64,000 bases of DNA from SZUA-444 sp965226565 (GCA_965226565.1 CBDDDI010000005.1:372001-436000), one strand, 5' to 3'; positions 50,199 to 58,821 are shown, counted from the stretch's first letter. Made by a program: numbers and translations. The notes: generated by a model from the letters alone, not told the origin.

Positions 50199-51561
50199 TA
50201 AAATATTTTATCATCACTTTTTTATCAGATACAGTATATATTTTACGTCCTGAAGATACTGAATCTGCTCTCACAATTGCACTTTCTTTAGAAAAATCTA
50301 TACTATTAAGTATATTTTTAACATCTTGTTTCCAATCGTATGCATTATCTTTTTCTAATTTATTTTTACACAACCTAGACAATTCAAATAAACCAAAAAT
50401 AATAATAAACGAAAACTTCCATGTATTCCTTTTAGTTTTTAATACATCTTGAAAATCATCAACCCATAACTCTACTATATAATTCATAAATTCAACAAGC
50501 CAATCTGATAATTGTTTTACTTGAGAATTCAAACTAAATTTATTAGCTTTATACACAGCATTTATTGCTTCTGACATATAAGACTTTATAAATACAGACT
50601 TTCCTAAACCTAAATCATTTCCTGTTGTCACAATATTTTTTCTTAATAAATCTTCTATATTATTATTTCTAAGCATTTCTTCTATTACATCAGTTGATTT
50701 ATTAACAACCATAGCCTGTTTATGTCTTTTAGCAATAGGTTCTGTATTCCATGTTTGATTAATAAGCTCTTTTAACTCTCTTGGTGTCAAATATGAAAAA
50801 CTAACATTAAATTTTTGATTTTTAAACTGCTGTCTTAATTCAGGATTTTCACAATACGCTTTAATACATGCCAAACGTCTATGGTTTCCATCAGGAACTA
50901 CTATGTCACCTTCCCAATATAATGACTTTTCATTTTCCATATATCTTAAAACTGAGCCTGTCTCATTAATAAGATTTAATTTTATTTCATCAAAGTAATA
51001 ATTATTTGATACTAGTAAATTTGCAATTTCTTGCACTCTAGTTGAATTAACATAAATTTGTTTTAATACCTCATTTGTTTCTTTATTAACTTTCAATTTA
51101 CTTTGTCTTTGATAATTACTATCAACTCTAATCATAAAATGTTTACTTAAAATAGCTATATCTTCTACAGATAATAAAAATGAAAATTGATTTTCAGATT
51201 TTTTAAACACATCTTTAAAAACATGATAATTAGACTCATCAAATTTTTCAAAAACCACATTTTTATAATTCTTAATTTCTTGTTCAGTAAAATAATCACA
51301 TACCTTTAATTTTTTATCATCTATATCTTCAATTGTTTTTAAAATTTTATATATCTTTTGATATTTTTCCTCCTGATTAAAAACACTAGTAATAAGCATT
51401 GGATTTCTTTCAATTTTTTTATAATTAGTAAACTCAATTTCACCATCTTTTTTAATTTTTTGTCTTACCTTATCTAAAAAAACATCATCAGATGTTAATA
51501 ATAATACTAATTTTAACTTTTCTATGATTTCATTAAGAGAAACATTTACATCTTTAACCAT
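50170..51561 (-). CDS. ParB/Srx-like DGxHR-motif protein
   Basis: A 463-residue protein. Near residue 220 it has VVPDGNHRRLACIKAYCENP, a variant of the DGQHR/ParB nucleotide-binding loop. FSYLTPRELKELINQTWNTE and IAKRHKQAMVVNKSTD follow, as in ParB- and DNA-sulfur-type proteins. The C-terminal 200 residues are helical and unassigned. It has an AAGAGG site and its own consensus promoter at 51594-51622. It is translationally coupled to the integrase-fold protein, so the two may act together in prophage control or partition. The function is unproven. Confidence 0.6.
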   Translation of the reverse strand: MVKDVNVSLNEIIEKLKLVLLLTSDDVFLDKVRQKIKKDGEIEFTNYKKIERNPMLITSVFNQEEKYQKIYKILKTIEDIDDKKLKVCDYFTEQEIKNYKNVVFEKFDESNYHVFKDVFKKSENQFSFLLSVEDIAILSKHFMIRVDSNYQRQSKLKVNKETNEVLKQIYVNSTRVQEIANLLVSNNYYFDEIKLNLINETGSVLRYMENEKSLYWEGDIVVPDGNHRRLACIKAYCENPELRQQFKNQKFNVSFSYLTPRELKELINQTWNTEPIAKRHKQAMVVNKSTDVIEEMLRNNNIEDLLRKNIVTTGNDLGLGKSVFIKSYMSEAINAVYKANKFSLNSQVKQLSDWLVEFMNYIVELWVDDFQDVLKTKRNTWKFSFIIIFGLFELSRLCKNKLEKDNAYDWKQDVKNILNSIDFSKESAIVRADSVSSGRKIYTVSDKKVMIKYFNERFNENDV

Positions 51562-51593
51562 AATATAACACCTCTTACATCTTTATATTAAGT

Positions 51594-51622
51594 ATTATAA
51601 TATACAAACCCAATAAAGTCAA
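51594..51622 (-). promoter_or_regulatory. Lysogeny-side promoter
   Basis: On the minus strand TTGACT (51622-51617), 17-base spacer and TATAAT (51599-51594). The eleven bases TTGACTTTATT are identical to those of the opposing promoter at 52266, suggesting a shared operator overlapping the -35 box. Confidence 0.85.
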
Positions 51623-51822
51623 TGCTTTTTAATTAATTATTATATTTTTATTTTAAGGCTTTTTTATAAACAATGCTAAACATACTATTGTTTGCTCATT
51701 TTAAGAGAAACTTTACATATAATAATCACTTATACAAATAAAAAATTAATAATTAAAAGTAAATTTAATTGATTTATAATATCACATATGTTATTATATA
51801 TTATTATCTTACTAAAATATAT

Positions 51823-52170
51823 TTATTTATTATTGTTTTCTTCACGAAGCAATACCATTAAGGCATATTGTTTTACCTCATCTAACATTTCATCCGTTAT
51901 ATCCTTAGTTTTATCAAACAAATCTAATTTTAATAAATCTTTTTTAGATAATTTTTCTGTTCTAGAATTATCTAAACCAACTAAATAATCAATAGAAACA
52001 TTGAAATAAGACGCTATAATTATAATTTTATCCAATGATGGAATAGATTGATTTTTCAAATTAGTCATAAAATTTCTATTTATACTACAATCTTCTAAAA
52101 ACTTATTAATTGTAATATTTCTTTTTTTACATAATTTCTTTATATTTTCAATTAAATTTGTTAAATCCAT
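51823..52170 (-). CDS. XRE-family helix-turn-helix repressor
   Basis: A 115-residue protein with an N-terminal HTH_3 domain: IENIKKLCKKRNITINKFLE, then DCSINRNFMTNLKNQSIPSL with the recognition helix, and FNVSIDYLVGLDNS as the typical ending. The C-terminal 45 residues are acidic and probably mediate dimerisation. It has an AAGAGGTG site. It is the minus-strand gene facing the 512-base control region that holds the plus-strand promoter, the usual place for a phage repressor. Confidence 0.9.
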   Translation of the reverse strand: MDLTNLIENIKKLCKKRNITINKFLEDCSINRNFMTNLKNQSIPSLDKIIIIASYFNVSIDYLVGLDNSRTEKLSKKDLLKLDLFDKTKDITDEMLDEVKQYALMVLLREENNNK

Positions 52171-52682
52171 TAATTTACACCTCTTATAAATTTATCAATT
52201 ATTTTATATTAGTTTGCAATATTTTATATATTATCCCTAATTTTCATATTAATATTAATTTATAATTGACTTTATTATATTTATGAATTATAATAAACAA
52301 ATGATTTATGTAGAATATTTATTTAACAATTATAAAAATAAATATTTAAAAAATTAAGAGTACTAACACCAAGATTCTAAACCTATTGAAAAATTTTAAT
52401 AAAGAAGATTGTATAATAAAAGTAATTTAAATTTATAGTGTAAAAATAACAAATTATAAAACACAATTTAAATCTATTTAACTAAAATATACCATTATAT
52501 AGCCTAATTGTCAATTTCCTTAAAATTTTTTATTATATGAGCCATCCCATATTTTAACCCTTTATATCTTATGTATATTAAAACGAATTATTAAGTGCAC
52601 TTTAATAATTATAAATTAATTAACATACTTTTTGCTTATTGTAACTAAATTTAATAATCAATTAAAGAAAGAGGAATTTACT
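52171..52682. promoter_or_regulatory. Control region between repressor and plus-strand phage genes
   Basis: About 510 bases, extremely AT-rich, with no convincing gene. It holds the strong plus promoter at 52266-52294, a TATAAT preceded by TTG near 52410-52416, and an ATTAACAT followed by ACTTTTT near 52619-52632 that partly matches the 12-bp phage motif. On the minus strand, -10-like TATAAA sequences upstream of the XRE gene could be its promoter. A short leaderless frame at the plus-promoter start is probably chance. Confidence 0.5.
52266..52294 (+). promoter_or_regulatory. Plus-strand phage promoter
   Basis: TTGACT at 52266, 17-base spacer, TATAAT at 52289. It faces the plus-strand phage genes and shares TTGACTTTATT with the minus promoter at 51594-51622, so both could be controlled by one repressor. 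Confidence 0.85.
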
Positions 52683-53096
52683 ATGGAAAAAAATATTAAA
52701 AGCATTAAATTAATACTTAAAAACTGCGAAACTATAACATTAAAAATAAATGAAATCACTTCTATCAATATTGATAATATTATAAAATACAAAGGCTTTA
52801 ATAATGAATATGATTATGATCAATCTAACTTAGTTTATATGGAAATACCTACAAAAAGCAATAGAAAATATAAAAAATTTGGAACAATTTCAAATCAAAC
52901 AATTTTTAAAAGATTATCTGAAACAAAAGATATTACACAAATAGAATTAGACTATGGAAATAAAATAAAATCATTTTATATAAACTATGAAGAAGATAAA
53001 AAAGGAGAAAATCAAAATCAATTAGTTGTTATATATGATGATGCATTAATTTTAGAAATAGCAGATCAAAACGACTTAAGTTTATATCTTAATTAA
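52683..53096 (+). CDS. Hypothetical phage protein
   Basis: A 137-residue acidic protein. The ATG at 52683 follows AAAGAGG; the open frame extends upstream without a ribosome site. The sequence (KSIKLILKNCETITLKINEI, then TQIELDYGNKIKSFYINYEE) looks beta-rich with two similar halves. I recognise no domain. It is the first plus-strand gene after the phage control region and is followed by another small gene and the polymerase gene. Confidence 0.7.
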   Translation: MEKNIKSIKLILKNCETITLKINEITSINIDNIIKYKGFNNEYDYDQSNLVYMEIPTKSNRKYKKFGTISNQTIFKRLSETKDITQIELDYGNKIKSFYINYEEDKKGENQNQLVVIYDDALILEIADQNDLSLYLN

Positions 53097-53115
53097 AAAG
53101 ATTGGAGTAAACGTT

Positions 53116-53316
53116 ATGAAAAAAGACTATACGAATTATATATCATTTCTAGAAGGTTATTATATAATAGCTAATACAGACTATTATATATTATTTAAAA
53201 ATTATAAAAATAAAAATATAAAAAACAACAATGTATTAATTGGACAATATATAACATTAATAGAAGCACTTCAAGCTTGTATTAATGATATAAGTAAAAA
53301 TAAAAAACGTTATTAA
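53116..53316 (+). CDS. Small hypothetical phage protein
   Basis: A 66-residue Tyr- and Asn-rich protein (YTNYISFLEGYYIIANTDYY) with GGAG before the ATG. It resembles the common small phage proteins that carry a single compact alpha/beta domain (ALQACINDISKN at the end). No membrane segment or catalytic motif. It lies 19 bases after the preceding gene and just before the YonO-like polymerase gene. Confidence 0.65.
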   Translation: MKKDYTNYISFLEGYYIIANTDYYILFKNYKNKNIKNNNVLIGQYITLIEALQACINDISKNKKRY

Positions 53317-53337
53317 ATTAAAAAATTAATAAATTTA

Positions 53338-53349
53338 ATGTATTTACAT
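53338..53349 (+). promoter_or_regulatory. Phage motif copy 1 (upstream of polymerase gene)
   Basis: ATGTATTTACAT, followed by CATTTGATTTT, lies 24 bases before the polymerase ATG. Similar 12-mers occur at 56302 and 58747, each in front of a phage transcription unit. It is a palindrome apart from its centre. Candidate late promoter or operator. Confidence 0.45.
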
Positions 53350-53372
53350 CATTTGATTTTAAGGAGAAAAAA

Positions 53373-56099
53373 ATGGCTTTAGATAAATTATATTACGTAT
53401 ATGGATTAGATACATCCTGTTTTTATACTGAAGAAGAAAACAAAATAGAACAAAAAATAATAAAAGCAAAACATTTAAAATATGTAATGAATGAATGGAT
53501 AGAAAAAGAAAACATAGTAAAACATTTACACAGAAGTAAATTTAAATTTTCAAAAACAAAATCTAAAATACAGTATATAAATAACCACGAGAAAAGATTA
53601 TCTTTTTTAAATAAATACATAAACACGAAGAAATCTGAATTGACTACTTTATTGAAACAAAATAAAAATTTAATAAGAAATGTAAATACAAGCAAATTAA
53701 CTCTTAATAGAAGAGTATCAATTTTTGATTCTAATTTAACCAGATGTTTGAATTTAAAAGAGAGGGAAATAAATACAGAGATATTAATAATAAAAATATA
53801 TTATTTTGATATTGCTGAAAGTATAATTAAAAATGGATTTTATATGAATGGATATGAATATGTTTTTTTCACAAGCAGTAGTGGACAAATTAGAACAAAA
53901 AAACTTGTAGCTGTAAGAAAAGATTTACTCAATAATTGCTGGAACACTTTAACTTGTGGATTAACTGTTGATCACATAAACAAATGTGGTGGAATGAATA
54001 TTAATAAATATATAACTTATACTGCTCTTTGTAATAGTGCAACAGATTTATGGAGAAATTTTGATATTGACAGATGTATTGTAGTTGATGATTTTGAAAC
54101 AACAGTTAATGACACAGTAGATTTTATTGATGATAAAACATATAAGATTGAAAGAAAAAAAATGAATATACCAATACCACACACAGACGGTGTTGGTATG
54201 ATATTACCATGTTTATCACCTAAAAATTTTATGGTTAGACTTCCCTTTATTAAAGGTTTATTAGGAAGTTTTGATTTTGTAAAATTTATAAAAGCCAATA
54301 ATACGACTACAAAAATTAAAGATATTTATGGTGATGAATACGATATAATAAAAGATAATATACAGATAATTTTTACTAAAAGTCAATTTAAAATGCACAA
54401 GTATTATAGTAATTGGAAAGAATATAAAGATAATTTTAAAAAATATAATTGTACAGCAGGAAAATGTAAAGAAGATGATGATGTTTTTAAAGATTCATCT
54501 ATTAGTTATCAAATGATGCAAACTCTTACTGATATATCTGATGATGAACTTAATATTTTGTGCAAAGAAAATGTAAATGATATTAAAAATGTAACTTCTG
54601 ATTTAAAAACCATGTTAAAAATATTAAAAGCTGATGAAAATAATTATAATAAAACACCTTTACAAAAATGTATATCTATATATCCTGAACTAATAAGTGA
54701 TTTATATATTCGTAAAATATTAAAAGAATTAAAAGTTAGTCTTGAAAAAGATCTATGGTCAGCAAAATTAAAAGTTGGTGGTAAATATACTTTTGTAATA
54801 CCTGATTTATACGCCTTTTGCGAATTTCTTTTTCTAAATATACAAAAACCAAAAGGTATATTAAAAGATCATGAAGTATGCTGCAAATTATTTGAAGATA
54901 AAATCAAATTGGATTGTTTAAGAAGCCCATCTCTTTATAAAGAACATGCAGTAAGAATAAACAACACAGATAATGAATGGTTAAATACCAACGCTATATA
55001 CACAAGTACTTTTGATACTATATCAAAAATTCTTCAATTTGATTGTGATGGTGATACATTATTAGTTATAAATAATGAAACAATGATTAATATAGCTGAA
55101 AGAAATATGAAAAATATTGTACCATTATATTATAATATGGCAAAAGCTAACTCTGTAATTATAAACCAAGATGAAATATTTAAAGGATTAATGCTTACAT
55201 ACACAGGAGGAAATATTGGTATACCAAGTAATGACATATCTAAGATATGGAATAGCGAAGAAATAACATCAGAAAAAATGGATGTAGTTAAATGGCTTTG
55301 TCTCCAAACAAATTTCACAATAGATTATGCTAAAACATTATATAAACCTGATCCACCTAAAGAAGTTTCTCAAAAAATAAATAAATATATTAAAGAAAAA
55401 GTTCCATATTTTTTTAAATTTGCTAAAGGAAAAGAAGATTGTCAGGTTAATGAAATAAATAACTCTACTATTAATAGAATATATAAACTATACAAACCTA
55501 AAAATCTTAACTTTAACTTTAAACAATCTAATATTGGTAAATTTGATTACCATACTTTATTACATGATTTTAATGCAGAATGTATTGAAAATGTAGCTTT
55601 AAAATTTAAAGAGTTATCAAGTGCATTAAATTTTAATAAACTAGGTGAAGATAGTTTAAACAATTATTTTTCTGTTTTTGATGAATGTAAAAAAGAATTA
55701 TTATCTTTAGGATATGATATTAACGAAATCGTTGATAGTTTAGTAATAGACTTATTTCATAATAGAAAAACAAAAAATAAAAAAGCTTTTTGGTTTATGT
55801 TTGGTGATATAGTTTATAAAAATATAAAAAATAATATAGATAATAATAGTAGACTATGCTCTAAATGTGGAAAAAGATTTATTAAAACCAAGATTAATCA
55901 AGTGAACTGTAGCAAATGTTCTAAATACACACCTGTTAAACAAAAAACAATTATTTGTCAAGATTGTGGTACTAAATTTATAGTAAGTAGCTCTTCAAGA
56001 AAAACTAGATGTGATAAATGTAAAAACGAAGAAAGAAAATTACATAATAAATTAATGTATCAACAAAGAAAAAATCAATTCAACCAAGTTAATTTTTAA
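53373..56099 (+). CDS. YonO/QDE-1-like single-chain RNA polymerase
   Basis: A 908-residue protein with the two-barrel RNA polymerase core. The catalytic DxDGD is in LQFDCDGDTLLVI (Asp557, 559, 561). Shortly before it, LRSPSLYKEHAVRINN corresponds to the conserved RPPxLH-type strand of beta' and YonO. The first barrel region shows FFTSSSGQIRTKKLV and IPIPHTDGVGMILP, as in cellular RNA-dependent and phage YonO polymerases (S-x-Q-x-R and DGxG). The C-terminus has Cys-rich ribbons (CSKCGKRF from Cys829, CSKC, CQDCGTKF, CDKC), probably binding zinc. YonO of phage SPbeta is a DNA-dependent RNA polymerase for late genes. AAGGAG precedes the ATG. Confidence 0.85.
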   Translation: MALDKLYYVYGLDTSCFYTEEENKIEQKIIKAKHLKYVMNEWIEKENIVKHLHRSKFKFSKTKSKIQYINNHEKRLSFLNKYINTKKSELTTLLKQNKNLIRNVNTSKLTLNRRVSIFDSNLTRCLNLKEREINTEILIIKIYYFDIAESIIKNGFYMNGYEYVFFTSSSGQIRTKKLVAVRKDLLNNCWNTLTCGLTVDHINKCGGMNINKYITYTALCNSATDLWRNFDIDRCIVVDDFETTVNDTVDFIDDKTYKIERKKMNIPIPHTDGVGMILPCLSPKNFMVRLPFIKGLLGSFDFVKFIKANNTTTKIKDIYGDEYDIIKDNIQIIFTKSQFKMHKYYSNWKEYKDNFKKYNCTAGKCKEDDDVFKDSSISYQMMQTLTDISDDELNILCKENVNDIKNVTSDLKTMLKILKADENNYNKTPLQKCISIYPELISDLYIRKILKELKVSLEKDLWSAKLKVGGKYTFVIPDLYAFCEFLFLNIQKPKGILKDHEVCCKLFEDKIKLDCLRSPSLYKEHAVRINNTDNEWLNTNAIYTSTFDTISKILQFDCDGDTLLVINNETMINIAERNMKNIVPLYYNMAKANSVIINQDEIFKGLMLTYTGGNIGIPSNDISKIWNSEEITSEKMDVVKWLCLQTNFTIDYAKTLYKPDPPKEVSQKINKYIKEKVPYFFKFAKGKEDCQVNEINNSTINRIYKLYKPKNLNFNFKQSNIGKFDYHTLLHDFNAECIENVALKFKELSSALNFNKLGEDSLNNYFSVFDECKKELLSLGYDINEIVDSLVIDLFHNRKTKNKKAFWFMFGDIVYKNIKNNIDNNSRLCSKCGKRFIKTKINQVNCSKCSKYTPVKQKTIICQDCGTKFIVSSSSRKTRCDKCKNEERKLHNKLMYQQRKNQFNQVNF

Positions 56100-56108
56100 T
56101 TAAATGAG

Positions 56109-56145
56109 CCTCAAATCCTTTTACTATACGGATTTGAGGAATTTT
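56109..56145 (+). terminator. Hairpin terminator after polymerase gene
   Basis: CCTCAAATCC pairs perfectly with GGATTTGAGG around an 11-base loop and is followed by AATTTTTATG, ten bases after the polymerase stop. The next 200 bases hold no gene. Confidence 0.7.
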
Positions 56146-56301
56146 TATGACTAAAAACCATATACCTTATTGGAAAGAGTTGATTTTATTAAACTAATTT
56201 TCAAAAATAAAATATTACAACTTTATCTACCACACAAATTAAAAATAATTAAAAAATATATTACTATTATATTTAAATATTTTTTATTAATCAAAATAGT
56301 T

Positions 56302-56313
56302 ATGTATTAACAT
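56302..56313 (+). promoter_or_regulatory. Phage motif copy 2 (upstream of tail region)
   Basis: ATGTATTAACAT followed by TATTTTTAAAAT. It lies after the polymerase terminator and before the first gene of the structural block, where a new promoter is required. Confidence 0.45.
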
Positions 56314-56351
56314 TATTTTTAAAATAAAAATTTAAAAAGGAATGATGTTAT

Positions 56352-56543
56352 CTGATAAAAATAACAAAGGAACAAGCAAAGATTTTAAGAGAAAAAGATA
56401 AAAACATCCACATTATAACAACTTGCAAAAATCAAAACACAGGTAAAAAACGTGGTATTCCTTATTTAGAAGAAAATCCACGAAATATTAATTTACTAAA
56501 AGAGATAGACCAAAATATAACTTACACATACGGAGACATCTAA
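56352..56543 (+). CDS. Small phage protein with non-ATG start (CTG or ATA)
   Basis: A 63-codon open frame: IKITKEQAKILREKDKNIHI, ITTCKNQNTGKKRGIPYLEE, ending YTYGDI. An AAAAAGG site lies 11 bases before CTG 56352 (ATA follows it directly); no ATG is in frame. The coding pattern (lysine-rich helices, GKKRGxPYLEE) is more protein-like than chance sequence and it precedes another non-ATG gene. It could be a head-tail or decoration protein. No domain recognised. Confidence 0.55.
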   Translation: MIKITKEQAKILREKDKNIHIITTCKNQNTGKKRGIPYLEENPRNINLLKEIDQNITYTYGDI

Positions 56544-56614
56544 AAATAGCTATTTATTATAATGCTATTAATATCAAAATTAAAACTATAATAATATCAA
56601 GGTGGTGAATTCAT

Positions 56615-57097
56615 ATAAACGAAATAATAGATATACCTAAGAAAATAATAAATGAATTACATAATAATGAAAAATTTGTTTTATTATTAACAAATGAGAA
56701 TATTAATTCTGCATCTGTAGATAAAGCTTGGTCTGATAGAATATTTGACCATAATTATATTGAAGGAATTATTCAAGAAAATAAATCTTTTTGCTGTGTA
56801 GACACATCTATATCTTATATAAATAAAAATTTAAATTCAACTGTTATTAATATTTTTATAGGTGTACATAAAAATAACATGAAATTAAATTCTGAAGTTT
56901 TTGAAGAATATACTGGAAATCGTAGAGATAACTTAATAAAAGAAATAAATATGACATTGAAAAACAATCAGGATTTTGGAATTGGTGGATTAGAATTATA
57001 TGGTGAAGTATCTTCTGTTATTATAAATAATCCTGATTATGCATGTAAAAAAATAAGTTATAAAATTTCAACACATTCAAATAAGATGGTGAAATAA
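56615..57097 (+). CDS. Phage neck/head-tail connector-like protein, ATA start
   Basis: A 160-residue protein whose homologous region extends well upstream of the first ATG (56879). It reads INEIIDIPKKIINELHNNEK, SASVDKAWSDRIFDHNYIEG, then IFIGVHKNNMKLNS and a C-terminal NRRDNLIKEINMTLKN. The only sensible start is ATA at 56615, nine bases after AAGGTGG. Position one gene before the tail tube region, ending 1 base before the next ATG, and the size suggest a neck or tail-completion protein. That function is inferred from gene order. Confidence 0.6.
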   Translation: MNEIIDIPKKIINELHNNEKFVLLLTNENINSASVDKAWSDRIFDHNYIEGIIQENKSFCCVDTSISYINKNLNSTVINIFIGVHKNNMKLNSEVFEEYTGNRRDNLIKEINMTLKNNQDFGIGGLELYGEVSSVIINNPDYACKKISYKISTHSNKMVK

Positions 57098-57098
57098 T

Positions 57099-57830
57099 AT
57101 GAAGTTAGATTATTTAAAATTACTATCTCCATATCCAATATACATAAAAGATGTAGGAAACATCATTCCACCAACATTAAAAAAAATATCTGAGATAGGA
57201 AACGATATTTATAATACAGGATTATTTTATTTATTAATTTCTAAAGAAGATTGGATAAAAAACTTTGGCGACAAAAATTTTGATTTTTCTGAGTTAATAC
57301 TAAATGATAAAATAAATATTTTTGATCTTTGGTTTATAAATTCACAGTTATTAAGTTTATTAGTAACATCTCTTTCTTTTTATTTTAAAGAAAGCATAGA
57401 AATTAACAAAGAAAATGAAAAATTAATACTTATAGATGATGCCAAAAAAGAAATTGGCTATATTCAAAGAGACAATTTTTCAGAAATTATAAATGTAATA
57501 AGACAAATAAATAATATATCAATACCTACTAAAGAAAACTATAAAAATGAAAAAGCAAAAAAATTAAATGAAAAACTAAAAAAACATCTTAAACATTCAA
57601 AAATTGATGAGAATACAGAATTATGTAATATAATATCAGCTTTGTGTGTTAAACATAATAGTATTAACATCACTAATATATGGGATTTAACAATTTATCA
57701 ACTATATGATCAATTTAGTAGATTAAATTATATAAATCAAGTTAATTTAGCTCAACATTGGTCCCCGATGGGTGAAAAAGACTTCAACCACAATATGTGG
57801 TTTGAAAATATAAAAAATACTGGAGGATAA
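57099..57830 (+). CDS. Phage structural/tail-region protein of unknown role
   Basis: A 243-residue protein beginning MKLDYLKLLSPYPIYIKDVG. The opening (LSPxPIYIxxVGxIxxPTLKxISxIG) is one I recall from Clostridia phage tail regions, where such proteins lie beside the tail tube. A helical, lysine-rich middle (KLNEKLKKHLKHSK) and an aromatic tail (WSPMGEKDFNHNMWF) follow. It is coupled to the gene before it and lies 3 bases before the tail tube gene. It could be a tail assembly or completion factor. Confidence 0.6.
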   Translation: MKLDYLKLLSPYPIYIKDVGNIIPPTLKKISEIGNDIYNTGLFYLLISKEDWIKNFGDKNFDFSELILNDKINIFDLWFINSQLLSLLVTSLSFYFKESIEINKENEKLILIDDAKKEIGYIQRDNFSEIINVIRQINNISIPTKENYKNEKAKKLNEKLKKHLKHSKIDENTELCNIISALCVKHNSINITNIWDLTIYQLYDQFSRLNYINQVNLAQHWSPMGEKDFNHNMWFENIKNTGG

Positions 57831-57833
57831 AAT

Positions 57834-58559
57834 ATGAATATTAATATGGCTAACAGAGAATGTTGCGATCTTGAAATTAAGAATTACGCAACTAAAAAAC
57901 CTTGGATGTTTGCAGATTTCTGCAACACAACTACAGCAGGATTCACAGGTGAATCTTCTTATGCAATGAAGAAAGGAGCAAAAGCACTTGCATTCCATAA
58001 TCCAATTGAAGGAACTATGACACTTGAATTCCAAGTACATCCTTTCAAAGTTTATTCATTGCTAAGTGATGGTGAAATTTCTTCTAATGGAATTATTACT
58101 AAAAGACAAACAGTTAACTGTACTGAAGATGGTAAATTAACAGTTGAAGGAACACCAAAAGAAGGTACTCTATTTGTTTATTCAGAAAATGATTACGGTG
58201 GAACAGAAATAGCTGGTACACTTGCAAGCAACAAATTCACTGCAACAAATGCAGGCGAAATTGTATCTGGAAAAACATACATAGTTAGTTTCTTAGAAGA
58301 AAAAACTACAGGTATTAAAAGAATACAATTTAACAATAATAAAGTACCAAAATCATATTACATTGAAATGCAAACAGTAGATAAAAACGAAAATGATGAA
58401 TTAATTCCAATTAAAATCATTGGTTACAAAGCTACACCTAAGAGAAATCTAGAACTATCATTCTCTAGCCAAGGCGATCCAGCTTCAATTAAAATTGAAT
58501 TTGCTTGTATGGCTGACAAAGATGATAATGTTCTTGATATTATTGAAATAGAAGAATAA
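57834..58559 (+). CDS. Phage tail tube (major tail) protein
   Basis: A 241-residue, beta-rich, Thr/Gly/Asn-rich protein with GGAGG before the ATG. It contains KKPWMFADFCNTTTAGFTGE, TMTLEFQVHPFKVYSLLSDG and IPIKIIGYKATPKRNLELSF, as expected for a siphovirus tail tube. Its codon use is visibly richer in preferred codons than its neighbours, as for a highly made structural protein, and a strong terminator follows. An inserted Ig-like segment (LTVEGTPKEGTLFVYSEND) may be exposed on the tube. No sheath gene is near, so a non-contractile tail is likely. Confidence 0.78.
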   Translation: MNINMANRECCDLEIKNYATKKPWMFADFCNTTTAGFTGESSYAMKKGAKALAFHNPIEGTMTLEFQVHPFKVYSLLSDGEISSNGIITKRQTVNCTEDGKLTVEGTPKEGTLFVYSENDYGGTEIAGTLASNKFTATNAGEIVSGKTYIVSFLEEKTTGIKRIQFNNNKVPKSYYIEMQTVDKNENDELIPIKIIGYKATPKRNLELSFSSQGDPASIKIEFACMADKDDNVLDIIEIEE

Positions 58560-58691
58560 TTATATTATATAAATATAAAAGTACTACATATTAATTATTA
58601 AATACAAATATTTATAGATTTATAAATTTACTATAATAAATCTAAACATCGATTAAATAAAATTTTAGTCGATTAATATTGTAGTTTATTA

Positions 58692-58728
58692 TAGGGTAAA
58701 GACTATAAATGTCTTTACCCTATTTTTT
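58692..58728 (+). terminator. Strong terminator after tail tube gene
   Basis: TAGGGTAAAGAC pairs with GTCTTTACCCTA and is followed by seven T's. It separates the abundant tail tube transcript from the downstream tail genes. Confidence 0.92.
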
Positions 58729-58746
58729 TATTATATTTTAAAAATC

Positions 58747-58758
58747 ATGTATTACCAT
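58747..58758 (+). promoter_or_regulatory. Phage motif copy 3 (downstream of tail tube terminator)
   Basis: ATGTATTACCAT followed by AATATAACTTTTTT. It lies 19 bases after the terminator and 64 before the next gene, where a fresh promoter is needed. It shares ATGTATTnnCAT with copies 1 and 2. Confidence 0.45.
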
Positions 58759-58821
58759 AATATAACTTTTTTAATAAACGATACTATTTATTAAAAAACA
58801 ATAAAAAGGATGGAGTTAAAT

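Noticed and set aside
52301..52357. 18-codon leaderless frame starting at the likely transcription start of the plus phage promoter
   Set aside because: No ribosome site, composition typical of random AT-rich DNA, no signal peptide expected of a communication peptide.
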